Assembly: GCF_001729765.1 (NCBI RefSeq)
Contig: NZ_CP017181.1
Span: 4,402,001 to 4,466,000, forward strand
Direction of reading: 5' to 3'
Source: Enterobacter kobei
Lineage (GTDB): Bacteria; Pseudomonadota; Gammaproteobacteria; Enterobacterales; Enterobacteriaceae
DNA: 64,000 bases
In this document: positions 1 to 13,951 of the stretch, in pieces
How positions within the stretch are numbered: position 1 is the stretch's first letter
Layout of the letters: every line of letters begins with the position of its first letter
Translations under genes and position numbers: made by a program
Notes under the pieces: generated by a model
What the model was told of the DNA's origin: nothing
Database searches by the model: none
What the model saw: only the letters and a program-made list of their open reading frames with translations

Positions 1-2366
<2,366 letters not shown>

Positions 2367-2558
2367 TCACAACCCGAAGATGTTTCTTTCGATTCACCAT
2401 CGGTTTGCGAAAATTTGAGAGACTCGAACACACATAACATGTGTGTCGTTTCAATTTTCAGCTTGATCCAGATTTTTAAAGAGCAAATATCTCAAACATG
2501 ACTCGCAAGTCAGTTTTGAGATATGACGGCAGGTGACTTTCACTCACGAACCAGCAAG
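2367..2558 (-). other. tRNA-23S spacer with boxA antitermination site
   Basis: Transcribed spacer between tRNA-Glu and 23S. On the minus strand it carries a boxA-like TGCTCTTTAAA at 2475-2485, the spacer copy of the NusB/S10-dependent antitermination signal known from E. coli rrn operons. Flanking sequence near 2420-2450 can pair in the 23S processing stalk. No gene is seen here. Confidence 0.75.
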
Positions 2559-2634
2559 TGGCGTCCCCTAGGGGATTCGAACCCCTGTTACCGCCGTGAA
2601 AGGGCGGTGTCCTGGGCCTCTAGACGAAGGGGAC
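2559..2634 (-). tRNA. gltT-like: tRNA-Glu (anticodon TTC)
   Basis: A 76-nt tRNA on the minus strand, starting GTCCCCTTCGTCTAGAGG and ending with an encoded CCA. The anticodon loop CTTTCAC gives anticodon TTC (glutamate), and the T-arm has GGTTCGAATCC. It sits in the 16S-23S spacer and is released from the rRNA precursor by RNase P and the tRNA 3' processing enzymes. E. coli rrnD, at the equivalent locus, carries tRNA-Ile and tRNA-Ala instead. Confidence 0.97.
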
Positions 2635-2676
2635 ACTGAAGTCTCAATCGCAAGACGCCTTGCTATTTACTTTTCA

Positions 2677-2698
2677 TCAGACAATCTGTGTGAGCACT
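2677..2698 (-). other. 16S precursor processing stalk, 3' arm
   Basis: This 22-nt stretch is complementary, with one mismatch, to 4365-4386 on the far side of the 16S gene. The two arms would form the long stem that RNase III cuts to release the 17S precursor. The pairing is seen directly; the role is by analogy with E. coli rrn operons. Confidence 0.75.
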
Positions 2699-2719
2699 AC
2701 AAAGGCAGGTTCTTTAAGG

Positions 2720-4259
<1,540 letters not shown>

Positions 4260-4390
4260 AAGTTTGATGCTCGTGAATTAAACTTCGTAATGAATTACGT
4301 ATGTTCACTCAGAGACTTGGTATTCATTTTTCGTCTTGCGACGTTAAGAATCCATGTCACTTTGAGTGCCCACACAGATTGTCTGATAAA

Positions 4391-4403
4391 TTGTTAAAGA
4401 GCA
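4391..4403 (-). promoter_or_regulatory. rrn leader boxA
   Basis: TGCTCTTTAACAA on the minus strand, just upstream of the 5' arm of the 16S processing stalk (4365-4386). It matches the E. coli rrn leader boxA bound by NusB-S10, which makes polymerase resistant to Rho and speeds rRNA transcription. Confidence 0.85.
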
Positions 4404-4442
4404 GTTGCAACGCGGCTTTCGCTCACCGTTGCGAGGTGGCGT

Positions 4443-4470
4443 ATATTACGCTTTCCTCTTTCAGAGTCAA
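4443..4470 (-). promoter_or_regulatory. rrn P2 promoter
   Basis: Minus-strand promoter: -35 TTGACT at 4465-4470, a 16-bp spacer and -10 TAATAT at 4443-4448. Its place about 110 bp downstream of P1 matches the tandem P1-P2 layout of E. coli rRNA operons. Confidence 0.85.
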
Positions 4471-4551
4471 CCCGTTATTTCAGGATTTTTTCTCTTCAAC
4501 CGACCGGGTTGTCTGTGAAGTGATTCACATCTGCCGTGTCGATGGAGGCGC

Positions 4552-4579
4552 ATTATAGGGATCCCATTTTTTAGCACAA
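4552..4579 (-). promoter_or_regulatory. rrn P1 promoter
   Basis: Minus-strand promoter: -35 TTGTGC at 4574-4579, a 16-bp spacer and -10 TATAAT at 4552-4557, followed by the GC-rich discriminator typical of stringently controlled promoters. The AT-rich A and T tracts at about 4580-4602 sit where the UP element that contacts the alpha C-terminal domain is expected. The remaining sequence to 4731 holds the upstream region shared with yrdA, where I could not fix a yrdA promoter with confidence. Confidence 0.88.
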
Positions 4580-4731
4580 GTATTTTTTAGATCTTTTTTT
4601 CCAACTGCTGATTTTCCGCGCTTTTCGCTGAAATCCCGCCCGATCTGCTTAAATATTGACGTATTTTGCCTTGCCTCGATCCCATAATATGATCAAAGTC
4701 TTCTGTCTAGCGCTCATCCTTAGAGGTAGTT

Positions 4732-5286
4732 ATGTCTACTGTATTACGTCCTTATAAAGATCTGTTCCCCAAACAAGGCGATCGCGTGATGATCGATGCC
4801 AGCAGCGTAGTCGTAGGTGATGTCCGAATGGCTGATGATGTCAGTATCTGGCCACTCGTTGCCATCAGGGGAGACGTTAACTCTGTGTCGATTGGCGCAC
4901 GTACCAATATTCAGGACGGCAGCGTTCTGCATGTCACGCACAAATCCTCTTATAACCCGGAAGGTAATCCACTCATTATTGGAGAGGATGTCACCGTTGG
5001 TCACAAAGTGATGCTTCACGGCTGCACTATAGGAAATCGCGTACTTGTTGGCATGGGATCGATTTTGCTGGATGGCGTCATAGTAGAAGATGACGTAATG
5101 ATTGGTGCCGGTAGCCTGGTCCCGCAGAACAAACGGCTGGAGAGCGGCTATCTCTATCTGGGTAGCCCTGTAAAACAGATCCGCCCCCTGAAGGAGGCAG
5201 AGATCGAAGGATTAAAATACTCGGCGAACAACTACGTTAAATGGAAGAATGACTATCTGGATCAGGATAACCAGACCCAGCCCTGA
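4732..5286 (+). CDS. yrdA: gamma-carbonic-anhydrase-like hexapeptide protein YrdA
   Basis: A 184-residue left-handed beta-helix protein of the gamma carbonic anhydrase / PaaY family, forming trimers with metal at the subunit interface. Irregular hexapeptide repeats run from about residue 20 to 150, and the metal-ligand histidines expected of the family are visible (in HVTHKS and DVTVGHKVMLHG). Enzyme activity of the E. coli protein is not settled, so I give only the family. The gene diverges from the rrn operon, and its last 25 bp overlap the 3' end of yrdB on the other strand. A good Shine-Dalgarno (GAGG) lies before the ATG. Confidence 0.93.
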   Translation: MSTVLRPYKDLFPKQGDRVMIDASSVVVGDVRMADDVSIWPLVAIRGDVNSVSIGARTNIQDGSVLHVTHKSSYNPEGNPLIIGEDVTVGHKVMLHGCTIGNRVLVGMGSILLDGVIVEDDVMIGAGSLVPQNKRLESGYLYLGSPVKQIRPLKEAEIEGLKYSANNYVKWKNDYLDQDNQTQP

Positions 5287-5510
5287 TCGTCTTCCTGCTG
5301 GTCGCGGATTAAATCGCTGGCTTCTTCTTCAAGATCCCAGCGATTTTCACAAAATATGTCTAAAGGATCTGAACCGCCAAAACGACGTAGCAGCGTTTCC
5401 CTATGAATGGCACAGGTAAGTTGCATCCCCTGCACCAGCACCGGGAAGCAGACTGCTTGTTTATCCTCATCCCAGCTCTCTCTGTCCGGGAAGTGAATAG
5501 CCTGATTCAC
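5262..5510 (-). CDS. yrdB: DUF1488 family protein YrdB
   Basis: Small acidic cytoplasmic protein of 82 residues, close to E. coli YrdB (85). It starts [16 protein letters not shown] and ends [14 protein letters not shown]. Function is unknown. It is the last gene of the minus-strand dprA-smg-yrdD-tsaC-aroE-yrdB run: its ATG overlaps the aroE stop by 4 nt, which implies translational coupling. Its 3' end overlaps yrdA tail to tail. Confidence 0.92.
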   Translation of the reverse strand: MNQAIHFPDRESWDEDKQAVCFPVLVQGMQLTCAIHRETLLRRFGGSDPLDIFCENRWDLEEEASDLIRDQQEDDQGWVWLS

Positions 5511-6325
5511 GCCGAAAGCTCCTGCTTTAACTTTTCTATCACCGGCTCGACTGCAGGTAACACCCCATGCCAGAGCAGCACCGCATGCGCAGCCTGGCCC
5601 ACCAGCATCCCCAGCCCATCGGCTAACTGTTTCGCGCCATGTTCTTCACACCACATAAGGAAGGGTGTCTTCCCTTTCTGGTAAAACATGTCATAGAAGT
5701 ACATATGAGAGTTGATAAGAGAAACGGGGATTGCCGGGATCTCACCATTAATGCCGCTGGACGTGGCATTGATGACCAGATCAAATTCACGGTCTTCGAG
5801 ATCCTCAAGCGCGATGGCGCTCACGCTACCGGTATGGGCAAACAACGCCGCCAGCGCTTCTGCCCTGGAAAAGGTTCTGTTGGTAATGGTCACTGCACAG
5901 TCCAGTGAAAGCAGGGGCAACAGCACGCCCCGCGATGCACCACCCGCACCAATCAGCAGAACCCGGAAACCAGGCTTGATAAACGAAAGTCTTTCCAGAT
6001 CGCTCAGTAAACCAATCCCGTCAGTGTTGTCACCCAGAAGGCGGCCATCCTCAAGCCGTTTTAAGGTATTTACTGCACCAGCAAGTGAAGCACGCTCGGT
6101 CAGTTCGTCTGCACGTTCAAATGCCTCTTCTTTAAAGGGAACCGTCACATTCGCCCCTTTGCCGCCCGCAGCGAAAAACGCCTCGAGCGTTGGGATAAAT
6201 GCATCAACCGGTGCCAGCACGCGACCGTAAGGGTGATCTATCTGCAACTGTTCCGCAAATTGCTGATGGATCAAGGGTGACTTACTGTGCGCAATCGGGT
6301 TACCAAAAACAGCATAAGTTTCCAT
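5507..6325 (-). CDS. aroE: shikimate dehydrogenase (NADP+)
   Basis: Fourth enzyme of the shikimate route to aromatic amino acids; reduces 3-dehydroshikimate to shikimate with NADPH. At 272 residues it matches E. coli AroE when started at [17 protein letters not shown]; the frame is open nine codons further, but that extension is not conserved. The catalytic lysine sits in [10 protein letters not shown] (about residue 65), the aspartate in NTDGIGL (about 102), and the NADP loop is GAGGASRG (about 126-133). It lies 4 bp after tsaC and overlaps yrdB. Confidence 0.97.
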   Translation of the reverse strand: METYAVFGNPIAHSKSPLIHQQFAEQLQIDHPYGRVLAPVDAFIPTLEAFFAAGGKGANVTVPFKEEAFERADELTERASLAGAVNTLKRLEDGRLLGDNTDGIGLLSDLERLSFIKPGFRVLLIGAGGASRGVLLPLLSLDCAVTITNRTFSRAEALAALFAHTGSVSAIALEDLEDREFDLVINATSSGINGEIPAIPVSLINSHMYFYDMFYQKGKTPFLMWCEEHGAKQLADGLGMLVGQAAHAVLLWHGVLPAVEPVIEKLKQELSA

Positions 6326-6329
6326 GAGA

Positions 6330-6902
6330 TTACCCCTGACGAAAACGTTCACCGGTTAATGCGTCGCGAATTTCGGACGGATTCAGGCGCCCTCCCGTCT
6401 CGCCGGCAGCAACCGGGAAATCATTCCCGAACTGTGCCAGCACTTCTTCGGTTGTCCGGCACGGAGGTAACCCGGTCAGATTCGCGCTGGTTGAAACCAG
6501 TGGTTTACCAAACGCCACACAAAGCTCAACCACCAGCGGATGGTCGGTGACGCGCACCGCCAGCGAATCAAACCTTCCGGTTAACCAGCGCGGTGTTGTC
6601 GGCTGGGCCGGGAAAACGAAGGTCACCGGTCCAGGCCATACGGAGAAGATGGCTTCACGCTGGGCCGGGGTAAGCATGGAATCATCAATGTAAGGTTTAA
6701 GCTGCTCATAATTGGCCGCGATTAAAATCAGTCCTTTTTCGACAGGCCGTTGCTTAAGTGCCAGCAATCGGCCAACGGCCGTCTCACTGTCAGGATCGCA
6801 ACCGACCCCAAAAACAGCTTCAGTTGGATAAGCGATGACTTCTTCTTTTTTCAGTACGTCCACTGCATACGCAATGGAACCTGATGGCAGGTTATTATTC
6901 AC
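6330..6902 (-). CDS. tsaC: threonylcarbamoyl-AMP synthase TsaC
   Basis: Makes threonylcarbamoyl-AMP from threonine, bicarbonate and ATP for the t6A37 modification of ANN-decoding tRNAs, working with TsaB, TsaD and TsaE. SUA5/YrdC fold: [13 protein letters not shown] near the N-terminus, KQRP for nucleotide binding, and STSANLTG for the threonine site. I start it at GTG (6900-6902, VNNNLPSG), giving 190 residues as in E. coli; a longer ATG start at 6932 would lie inside yrdD. The start overlaps the end of yrdD by 8 nt. Confidence 0.95.
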   Translation of the reverse strand: MNNNLPSGSIAYAVDVLKKEEVIAYPTEAVFGVGCDPDSETAVGRLLALKQRPVEKGLILIAANYEQLKPYIDDSMLTPAQREAIFSVWPGPVTFVFPAQPTTPRWLTGRFDSLAVRVTDHPLVVELCVAFGKPLVSTSANLTGLPPCRTTEEVLAQFGNDFPVAAGETGGRLNPSEIRDALTGERFRQG

Positions 6903-7449
6903 TGTTTTGATCCGCCGGAACCGGCTTTCCACATTGTTTACTGGCGCAGAAGCGTTTAATGCCTTGCGCGGTTTTCTTCTCGATGAGTAGCGGATAATGG
7001 CAATGCACGCAGATACCCGCTACCGGTTTGAAATTGATAACGAACTGGCAGTCAGGGTAACGATCGCAGGAATGGAAAGTCTTACCAAAACGAGAACGAC
7101 GCTGTACCAGTTGACCACGTTGGCACTGAGGACAGGCAATAGCCGTTTCATCTGGCTTATCAATTTGTTCTGTATGCTCACATTCCGGATAACGGCTACA
7201 GCCAATAAACATACCGAACCGCCCCTGACGCAACGCTAATTCACCACCACAGGCAGGACATAACTGCCCCTCCAGAATTTTGACGATATGTCCATCCGCC
7301 TGGCTTTTAAGAGGACGGACATAATCACATTCCGGATAGTGTGAACAACCGAGAAACGGACCGTGTTTCCCGGACCGAATAACAAGTTCAGCCCCGCACT
7401 GCGGGCAGGGCTCGTTTTTATGCACCGTAAATAGTGCGGATTTGGCCAT
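6895..7449 (-). CDS. yrdD: topoisomerase I zinc-ribbon-like protein YrdD
   Basis: A 184-residue protein made of successive zinc ribbons resembling the C-terminal domain of DNA topoisomerase I. Cys-x2-Cys pairs are visible at CPQC, CPAC, CPQC and CVHC, with partners such as CSHYPEC, CSRYPEC and CDRYPDC. It has no catalytic topoisomerase domain. It may bind single-stranded nucleic acid, but its cellular role is not established. It sits between smg and tsaC. Confidence 0.92.
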   Translation of the reverse strand: MAKSALFTVHKNEPCPQCGAELVIRSGKHGPFLGCSHYPECDYVRPLKSQADGHIVKILEGQLCPACGGELALRQGRFGMFIGCSRYPECEHTEQIDKPDETAIACPQCQRGQLVQRRSRFGKTFHSCDRYPDCQFVINFKPVAGICVHCHYPLLIEKKTAQGIKRFCASKQCGKPVPADQNSE

Positions 7450-7476
7450 AACAACTCTTGGTGCTGCACATTTGAA

Positions 7477-7950
7477 TTAATGCAGCATACCTTCATTCAC
7501 TTCAAAGAGTAATTCTTCCATTTGCTGATAGGCATTTTCACAACCCGGGATATTAAACAGAACCATCAGGATCACCCATTTGAGATCTTCCAGTTCAAAT
7601 TCTGCCGTATCCAGCGCCATGACGCGCTCTATCACCATTTCTCTCGTTTCGAGGTTTAGCACCTGAATCTGCTCAAGGAATAAGATGAATCCCCGGCAGC
7701 TGGCATCCAGCCTTTCACACTCTTCAGCGGTATAGATGCGTACTGACAATGGGTCAGAAGCAAGCTGCATCGGTTCGGCGAGGCCTTCCTGATAATCAGC
7801 CAGTTTTTCCAGCCACATCAACGCATTATAGATATCTTCCCGCTCAAACCCCGCATCGGTAAGATCCTGTGTCAATTTGTCCTGATCCACTCGCATTTCT
7901 GCTTCGTTATGGATGTAAGTCTCAAACAAATACATCAGTACGTCGAACAT
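7477..7950 (-). CDS. smg: Smg family protein (DUF494)
   Basis: Acidic helical protein of 157 residues, the length of E. coli Smg. It begins [19 protein letters not shown]. The family has no assigned molecular function and is conserved next to dprA in gammaproteobacteria. The start overlaps the 3' end of dprA by 29 bp, so the two are probably translated from one message. Confidence 0.93.
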   Translation of the reverse strand: MFDVLMYLFETYIHNEAEMRVDQDKLTQDLTDAGFEREDIYNALMWLEKLADYQEGLAEPMQLASDPLSVRIYTAEECERLDASCRGFILFLEQIQVLNLETREMVIERVMALDTAEFELEDLKWVILMVLFNIPGCENAYQQMEELLFEVNEGMLH

Positions 7951-9046
7951 GGCATGCCCTCCTTAATCGGACATAGCCGCCGGGTACAGCTGCGATCCAC
8001 CCTGCTAACTCCAGTTCGAGTAGCTGTGCTACCGTTACTGGCACAGGTTGGCCGGCACGTTCAGCGACAACGTCAACAGGTGTTACCTCATCTCCTACGT
8101 TAGCCAGGAGCTTAGGAAATGGCAATGCCACCTTTCCCTGATCTGACGAATAATGTCGCTTTTCGGGATCTTCCTGCAGCCATTGCAACCCATGTTGCAA
8201 ATTTTCAAGAATATCCCCTACCTCGGTTACCGGCGTTGCGCCCTGCTTTATCAGCCAGTGTGGCCCTTCGCAGCCGGGGTTACCTATCGGACCGGGCAAG
8301 GCGAAAACCTCCCGCCCCTGCTCAAGTGCGCACCGGGCCGTGACCAGAGAGCCGCTTCGCACTGCCGCTTCAACGACCAAGACGCCCTGGCTTAACCCGC
8401 TGATAATCCGATTACGGCGCGGAAAGTTTGCCGGTCGGGGCTGTGCCGAGAGAGGAAACTCAGACACTATCGCCCCGTCAGATTCAATAATCTGCATCGC
8501 CAGAGCCTGATGCCGACGGGGATAAACGCTAAACAGGCCGTTCCCCAGCACGGCCACGCTACGTCCTTTTGCGGACAGCGCAGCGTGATGGGCGACACCG
8601 TCAATACCGCAGGCCAACCCACTGGTGATTGTGAAACCGCTTTGTGAAAGCTGTTCGCACAGGATTTTCCCCCACCGCTCACCGTACCATGACGGCGCCC
8701 GACTCCCCACCACAGCCAGTTGGACAGTATTAAGTGTCGCTAAGTTACCTTTTACACATAATGCCCCAGGATAATCGGGAATCGTTCGCAGCAAAGGGGG
8801 ATAAAAGGGATGGTTTGCCGTCAACAAATGATTTCCCGGCATTTCAAGCCACTTAAGGCTTCGCTCCAGTTCACTTTCCTCTAAGGCAAAGAACCGGCTA
8901 GCCTGTTTTGCTGACAGCCCGGCGTCTATGACAGCAGGAACATCTATATTTGTCTGCTTGAGCAACCGTGCAGCGGCTTCCAGCATCCCATCACCACACA
9001 GAGAACCCGTGTGGATAAGCCGTAACCATATCTCGGTAGACGTCAT
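7922..9046 (-). CDS. dprA: DNA processing protein DprA (Smf)
   Basis: Cytoplasmic protein that loads RecA on incoming single-stranded DNA during natural transformation in competent bacteria; in enterobacteria its use is unclear. With the start at [10 protein letters not shown] (9046) it has 374 residues, the E. coli length, so the 20-codon upstream extension is probably not translated. The Rossmann-like DNA-binding core shows [42 protein letters not shown] and [11 protein letters not shown], followed by a C-terminal winged-helix region ([16 protein letters not shown]). First gene of the minus-strand cluster, divergent from def. Confidence 0.95.
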   Translation of the reverse strand: MTSTEIWLRLIHTGSLCGDGMLEAAARLLKQTNIDVPAVIDAGLSAKQASRFFALEESELERSLKWLEMPGNHLLTANHPFYPPLLRTIPDYPGALCVKGNLATLNTVQLAVVGSRAPSWYGERWGKILCEQLSQSGFTITSGLACGIDGVAHHAALSAKGRSVAVLGNGLFSVYPRRHQALAMQIIESDGAIVSEFPLSAQPRPANFPRRNRIISGLSQGVLVVEAAVRSGSLVTARCALEQGREVFALPGPIGNPGCEGPHWLIKQGATPVTEVGDILENLQHGLQWLQEDPEKRHYSSDQGKVALPFPKLLANVGDEVTPVDVVAERAGQPVPVTVAQLLELELAGWIAAVPGGYVRLRRACHVRRTDVFV

Positions 9047-9174
9047 CCTTTCCCCCTGCCATAAGCGGCCTGCGCAATCATTGCGATTGGTCACTGATGC
9101 TGTCAATCGACCGGGGATTTGTCTAGAATAGAAGTAATATTCTTATCAACTCCTGAACACGACTCTGGAAATTT

Positions 9175-9684
9175 ATGGCAGTTTTGCAAGTGTTACATAT
9201 TCCGGACGAGCGCCTTCGCATCGTCGCTGAACCGGTTAAAGAAGTGAATGCAGAAATTCAGCGTATCGTCGATGATATGTTCGATACCATGTACGCTGAA
9301 GAAGGCATTGGCCTGGCGGCGACCCAGGTAGACATTCACAAGCGTATTATCGTGATCGACGTTTCTGAAAATCGCGATGAGCGTCTGGTGCTGATTAACC
9401 CTGAGTTGCTTGAAAAGAGCGGCGAAACGGGTATCGAGGAAGGCTGTTTGTCCATTCCTGAACAGCGCGCTTTGGTGCCACGTGCCGAAAAAGTGAAAAT
9501 TCGCGCCCTGGATCGTGACGGTAATCCGTTCGAACTGGAAGCAGACGACCTGCTGGCGATTTGTATTCAGCATGAGATGGATCATCTGGTCGGTAAACTG
9601 TTTATCGATTACCTCTCGCCGCTGAAACAGCAGCGTATTCGTCAGAAAGTAGAGAAACTGGATCGTTTGCGCTCTCGCGCATAA
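9175..9684 (+). CDS. def: peptide deformylase
   Basis: Removes the formyl group from the initiator methionine of nascent chains at the ribosome exit. A 169-residue Fe2+ metalloenzyme with all three family motifs: GIGLAATQV (about 45-53), EGCLSIPE (about 88-95, metal Cys) and QHEMDHLVG (about 132-140, two metal His and catalytic Glu). fmt, which adds the formyl group to Met-tRNA, follows by 25 bp, so the operon holds both halves of the formylation cycle. Confidence 0.98.
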   Translation: MAVLQVLHIPDERLRIVAEPVKEVNAEIQRIVDDMFDTMYAEEGIGLAATQVDIHKRIIVIDVSENRDERLVLINPELLEKSGETGIEEGCLSIPEQRALVPRAEKVKIRALDRDGNPFELEADDLLAICIQHEMDHLVGKLFIDYLSPLKQQRIRQKVEKLDRLRSRA

Positions 9685-9709
9685 CGTCCCCCCGGATACA
9701 AGGATCATC

Positions 9710-10657
9710 GTGTCTAAAACACTACGTATTATCTTCGCGGGAACCCCTGATTTTGCAGCGCGTCATCTTGGCGCGCTGTTATCTTCTGGTCACCAGGTTG
9801 TTGGCGTCTTTACCCAGCCGGACCGCCCGGCAGGTCGCGGTAAAAAACTGATGCCGAGCCCCGTAAAGGTGCTGGCAGAAGAGCATGGGCTACCCGTTTT
9901 CCAGCCCGCCTCCTTACGCCCACAGGAAAACCAGCAGCTGGTTGCTGACCTGGATGCCGACGTAATGGTGGTGGTGGCGTATGGTTTAATTCTGCCAAAA
10001 GCCGTGCTTGATATGCCTCGCCTGGGCTGTATCAACGTGCATGGTTCCCTGCTCCCGCGTTGGCGTGGTGCGGCACCTATACAGCGCTCCCTGTGGGCGG
10101 GTGATGCTAAAACCGGCGTTACAATCATGAAGATGGATGTAGGTTTAGACACGGGCGACATGCTGTATAAGTTGACGTGTCCCATTACGGCAGAAGATAC
10201 CAGCGCTACGCTGTATGACAAGCTGGCAGATCTCGGCCCACAAGGGCTCATTAAGACCTTACAGCAGCTTGCTGACAATACGGCGAAGCCTGAGGTTCAG
10301 GATGAGTCTCTCGTCACCTACGCCGAAAAACTGAGCAAAGAAGAAGCCCGGATCGACTGGTCTCTCTCCGCCGCTCAACTTGAACGCTGCATCCGCGCCT
10401 TCAATCCATGGCCAATGAGCTGGCTGATGATTGATGAGCAGCCCCTGAAAGTCTGGAAAGCGTCAGTGATTAACAGCATCACAGCAGCTGAACCCGGTAC
10501 GATTATCGACGCCAGCAAGAACGGAATCCAGGTTGCGACTGCAGAAGGGATCCTGAATCTTGAGTCATTACAACCGGCCGGTAAGAAAGCCATGAGTGCA
10601 CAGGATCTGTTAAATTCCCGTCGCGAATGGTTTATACCGGGCAATCGCCTTGCCTGA
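9710..10657 (+). CDS. fmt: methionyl-tRNA formyltransferase
   Basis: Transfers formyl from 10-formyl-tetrahydrofolate to Met-tRNA(fMet) for initiation. It has 315 residues. The N-terminal Rossmann domain carries the signature [18 protein letters not shown] with the catalytic Asn-His-Asp set (NVHGS and later [10 protein letters not shown]). The C-terminal OB-like domain for tRNA runs from about 207. It starts at ATT GTG in CATCGTGTC (GTG at 9710), as in E. coli. It is followed by a short hairpin and then rsmB. Confidence 0.97.
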   Translation: MSKTLRIIFAGTPDFAARHLGALLSSGHQVVGVFTQPDRPAGRGKKLMPSPVKVLAEEHGLPVFQPASLRPQENQQLVADLDADVMVVVAYGLILPKAVLDMPRLGCINVHGSLLPRWRGAAPIQRSLWAGDAKTGVTIMKMDVGLDTGDMLYKLTCPITAEDTSATLYDKLADLGPQGLIKTLQQLADNTAKPEVQDESLVTYAEKLSKEEARIDWSLSAAQLERCIRAFNPWPMSWLMIDEQPLKVWKASVINSITAAEPGTIIDASKNGIQVATAEGILNLESLQPAGKKAMSAQDLLNSRREWFIPGNRLA

Positions 10658-10671
10658 TCCAATATTTGCTT

Positions 10672-10702
10672 AAAGCCCGGTGTTCCGGGCATTTTTATTT
10701 TT
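10672..10702 (+). terminator. hairpin with T-rich tail between fmt and rsmB
   Basis: GCCCGG (10675-10680), loop TGTT, CCGGGC (10685-10690), then ATTTTTATTTTT. It has the shape of an intrinsic terminator, but the short stem and the rsmB start only 19 bp beyond the stem suggest an attenuator that lets part of the transcription through. Confidence 0.6.
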
Positions 10703-10708
10703 ACGGTT

Positions 10709-11995
10709 ATGAAAAAACAAAATCTTCGCAGTATGGCGGCGCAGGCCGTTGAGCAGGTCATCGAGCAGGGTCAGTCATTGAGTAATGTCCTGCCTCCCCT
10801 GCAACAAAAAGTATCTGATAAAGACAAAGCCCTGCTTCAGGAGCTCTGTTTTGGCGTCCTGCGCACTCTCTCTCAACTTGAGTGGCTCATTAATAAGCTG
10901 ATGTCACGCCCAATGACCGGCAAACAGCGCACCATACATTATTTGATTATGGTGGGTTTTTATCAGCTTCTTCATACCCGAATCCCCCCTCATGCCGCAC
11001 TGGCTGAGACGGTGGAAGGTGCCGTTGCGATTAAACGTCCTCAGTTGAAAGGGTTGATCAACGGTGTACTGCGTCAGTTCCAGCGACAGCAGGAAGAGCT
11101 GCTGGCTGAATTTACGCAAAGCGAAACACGTTACCTGCATCCGGACTGGCTTCTGAATCGCCTTAAAAAGGCGTATCCACAACAATGGCAAAACATTGCC
11201 GAAGCCAATAATCAACGTCCACCGATGTGGCTGCGCGTTAACCGGAATCATCATACCCGCGATGCCTGGCTGAGCTTGCTCGAAGAGGCCGGAATGAGTG
11301 GATTCACACATGATGCCTATCCTGACGCCGTGCGTTTAGCTTCCCCTGCACCGGTACATGCTTTACCCGGTTTTGATGAAGGCTGGGTGACCGTACAGGA
11401 TGCCTCTGCTCAGGGTTGTATGACTTTCCTTGACCCGAAAAATGGCGAGCAGATCCTCGATCTGTGCGCAGCACCGGGCGGAAAAACAACGCACATTCTG
11501 GAAGTGGCTCCGCAGGCCAGCGTGATGGCAGTCGATGTTGATGAGCAGCGTCTTTCACGCGTCTACGATAACCTTAAGCGTCTGGGTATGAAGGCTCAGG
11601 TTAAGCAGGGCGATGGACGCAAACCCGCAGAATGGTGTGGTGAAACACAATTCGATCGTATTTTGCTGGATGCCCCTTGCTCTGCAACCGGTGTTATTCG
11701 CCGTCACCCCGATATCAAGTGGCTGCGCCGCGATCGTGATATCAAGGAACTTGCCCAACTGCAATCGGATATTCTTGACGCCATCTGGCCGCATCTAAAA
11801 CCTGGTGGAACGCTGATCTACGCGACCTGCTCCGTGCTGCCGGAAGAAAACAGCCAGCAAATCGCGGCCTTCCTTAAACGCACTCCGGACGCTACGCTGC
11901 GTGATACGGGAACACCTGAAAACCCGGGTCAGCAGAACCTGCCGGGTGCGGAAGAGGGTGATGGCTTCTTTTACGCTAAGCTAATCAAAGAGTGA
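10709..11995 (+). CDS. rsmB: 16S rRNA m5C967 methyltransferase RsmB
   Basis: SAM-dependent enzyme (Sun/Fmu) that methylates C967 of 16S rRNA. At 428 residues it has an N-terminal NusB-like RNA-binding domain (about 1-140) and a C-terminal methyltransferase domain. The SAM loop is [12 protein letters not shown] (about 250-261). The two cysteines of the m5C mechanism are in DAPCSATG (about 322-329) and [11 protein letters not shown] (about 371-381). It is followed by trkA at 22 bp. Confidence 0.97.
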   Translation: MKKQNLRSMAAQAVEQVIEQGQSLSNVLPPLQQKVSDKDKALLQELCFGVLRTLSQLEWLINKLMSRPMTGKQRTIHYLIMVGFYQLLHTRIPPHAALAETVEGAVAIKRPQLKGLINGVLRQFQRQQEELLAEFTQSETRYLHPDWLLNRLKKAYPQQWQNIAEANNQRPPMWLRVNRNHHTRDAWLSLLEEAGMSGFTHDAYPDAVRLASPAPVHALPGFDEGWVTVQDASAQGCMTFLDPKNGEQILDLCAAPGGKTTHILEVAPQASVMAVDVDEQRLSRVYDNLKRLGMKAQVKQGDGRKPAEWCGETQFDRILLDAPCSATGVIRRHPDIKWLRRDRDIKELAQLQSDILDAIWPHLKPGGTLIYATCSVLPEENSQQIAAFLKRTPDATLRDTGTPENPGQQNLPGAEEGDGFFYAKLIKE

Positions 11996-12017
11996 TGTTG
12001 AGAACAGGTCACAAGAT

Positions 12018-13394
12018 ATGAAGATTATCATTCTGGGCGCAGGACAGGTTGGTGGAACGCTGGCAGAAAACCTGGTTGGCGAAAACAATGACATCACTAT
12101 TGTTGATACCAACGGAGATCGTCTGCGCGTATTGCAGGACAAATTTGACCTTCGCGTTGTGCAGGGTCACGGTTCGCATCCGCGCGTTCTGCGCGAGGCT
12201 GGCGCTGACGATGCCGACATGCTGGTTGCGGTCACCAGTTCTGATGAAACCAATATGGTGGCTTGTCAGGTAGCCTATTCGCTTTTCAACACACCAAACC
12301 GAATCGCACGTATCCGCTCTCCGGACTATGTTCGCGATGCCGAGAAACTGTTTAATTCAGAAGCGGTTCCAATCGATCATCTCATCGCGCCTGAACAACT
12401 GGTTATCGACAATATCTATCGCCTGATCGAATATCCAGGGGCACTGCAGGTGGTGAACTTTGCCGAAGGGAAAGTCAGTCTGGCTGTAGTTAAGGCTTAT
12501 TACGGTGGGCCATTGATTGGCAACGCGTTGTCCACCATGCGCGAACATATGCCCCATATTGATACGCGCGTCGCCGCTATTTTCCGTCACGACAGACCTA
12601 TCCGCCCGCAAGGCTCTACCATTGTCGAAGCTGGCGATGAGGTCTTCTTTATTGCTGCCTCTCAGCATATCCGTGCGGTGATGAGTGAGCTACAGCGTCT
12701 CGAAAAGCCTTATAAACGTATTATGCTGGTCGGCGGCGGCAATATCGGCGCGGGTCTCGCGCGCAGGCTGGAAAAAGACTATAGCGTGAAATTGATCGAG
12801 CGCGATCAACAGCGTGCTTCTGAACTGGCGGAGAAGTTGCAAAATACAATCGTATTTTATGGCGATGCGTCGGATCAGGAGCTGCTGGCAGAAGAACATA
12901 TTGATCAAGTAGATCTTTTTATTGCCGTCACTAATGATGACGAGGCGAATATTATGTCTGCCATGCTCGCCAAGCGTATGGGGGCAAAGAAGGTCATGGT
13001 GCTTATCCAGCGTAAGGCTTATGTTGATCTCGTTCAGGGCAGCGTTATTGATATTGCCATTTCACCGCAGCAGGCAACGATTTCTGCCCTGCTTAGCCAT
13101 GTACGTAAAGCGGACATTGTCGGTGTTTCATCGCTCCGCCGCGGTGTGGCTGAAGCCATTGAAGCGGTGGCGCATGGTGATGAAACCACGTCACGCGTTG
13201 TGGGCCGCGCCATCGACGAAATTAAATTGCCGCCAGGCACCATAATCGGCGCTGTCGTGCGTGGGAATGATGTCATGATCGCCAATGATAATTTGCGTAT
13301 TGAACAAGGCGATCACGTAATTATGTTCCTTACCGATAAAAAGTTTATTACCGACGTCGAACGTTTATTCCAGCCAAGTCCCTTCTTCCTTTAA
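12018..13394 (+). CDS. trkA: Trk potassium uptake regulatory NAD-binding protein TrkA
   Basis: Peripheral cytoplasmic protein that gates the TrkH/TrkG K+ channels in response to bound nucleotide. At 458 residues it holds two tandem RCK units, each with a Rossmann NAD-binding loop: [12 protein letters not shown] at residues 4-15 and [12 protein letters not shown] near 236-247. Each is followed by an RCK-C (TrkA-C) lobe. It is the last gene of the def-fmt-rsmB-trkA group, with a hairpin just downstream. Confidence 0.97.
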   Translation: MKIIILGAGQVGGTLAENLVGENNDITIVDTNGDRLRVLQDKFDLRVVQGHGSHPRVLREAGADDADMLVAVTSSDETNMVACQVAYSLFNTPNRIARIRSPDYVRDAEKLFNSEAVPIDHLIAPEQLVIDNIYRLIEYPGALQVVNFAEGKVSLAVVKAYYGGPLIGNALSTMREHMPHIDTRVAAIFRHDRPIRPQGSTIVEAGDEVFFIAASQHIRAVMSELQRLEKPYKRIMLVGGGNIGAGLARRLEKDYSVKLIERDQQRASELAEKLQNTIVFYGDASDQELLAEEHIDQVDLFIAVTNDDEANIMSAMLAKRMGAKKVMVLIQRKAYVDLVQGSVIDIAISPQQATISALLSHVRKADIVGVSSLRRGVAEAIEAVAHGDETTSRVVGRAIDEIKLPPGTIIGAVVRGNDVMIANDNLRIEQGDHVIMFLTDKKFITDVERLFQPSPFFL

Positions 13395-13400
13395 TGAGTC

Positions 13401-13422
13401 GGGTGCTCGCATACGAGCACCC
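13401..13422 (+). terminator. hairpin after trkA
   Basis: Perfect 9-bp stem GGGTGCTCG / CGAGCACCC with loop CATA, six bases past the trkA stop. The tail (ACGCTTTAACC) has only a short T run, so this is either a weak terminator or a 3'-end stabilising structure. Confidence 0.55.
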
Positions 13423-13540
13423 ACGCTTTAACCGCTTAATTCCTGTGCCTTTTATTTTTCATAACGTTTAATTATCCCGAATGGCAAATAGCTAATCATT
13501 TGTTAAACTTATAGTCGTCAGCTGGCACAAGGAGAACATA

Positions 13541-13951
13541 ATGAGTTTTATTAAAGAATTTCGCGAATTTGCGATGCGCGGGAACGTGGTTGATTTGGCA
13601 GTGGGTGTCATTATTGGTGCGGCATTCGGCAAGATTGTTTCATCATTAGTTGCAGATATCATCATGCCACCTTTAGGGTTGCTCATCGGGGGCATTGATT
13701 TCAAACAATTTGCCTTCACGCTGCGTGAAGCGCAGGGGGATATCCCGGCAGTAGTGATGCATTATGGCTTATTTATTCAGAACGTATTTGATTTCGTGAT
13801 TGTGGCGTTTGCTATTTTCATGGCTATCAAGCTGATCAACAGACTCAACCGTAAAAAAGAAGAGCCAGCAGCTGCGCCAGCACCAACGAAAGAAGAAGTC
13901 TTGCTGACTGAAATCCGCGATCTGTTAAAAGAGCAGAACAACCGCGTTTAA
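13541..13951 (+). CDS. mscL: large-conductance mechanosensitive channel MscL
   Basis: Homopentameric inner-membrane channel that opens under membrane tension to release solutes during hypo-osmotic shock. It has 136 residues. An N-terminal amphipathic helix ([15 protein letters not shown]) precedes TM1 ([20 protein letters not shown]), which holds the small-residue pore constriction. TM2 lies near residues 70-98 ([19 protein letters not shown]), and a charged cytoplasmic helix follows. Its stop codon directly abuts the stop of convergent arfA. Confidence 0.98.
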   Translation: MSFIKEFREFAMRGNVVDLAVGVIIGAAFGKIVSSLVADIIMPPLGLLIGGIDFKQFAFTLREAQGDIPAVVMHYGLFIQNVFDFVIVAFAIFMAIKLINRLNRKKEEPAAAPAPTKEEVLLTEIRDLLKEQNNRV

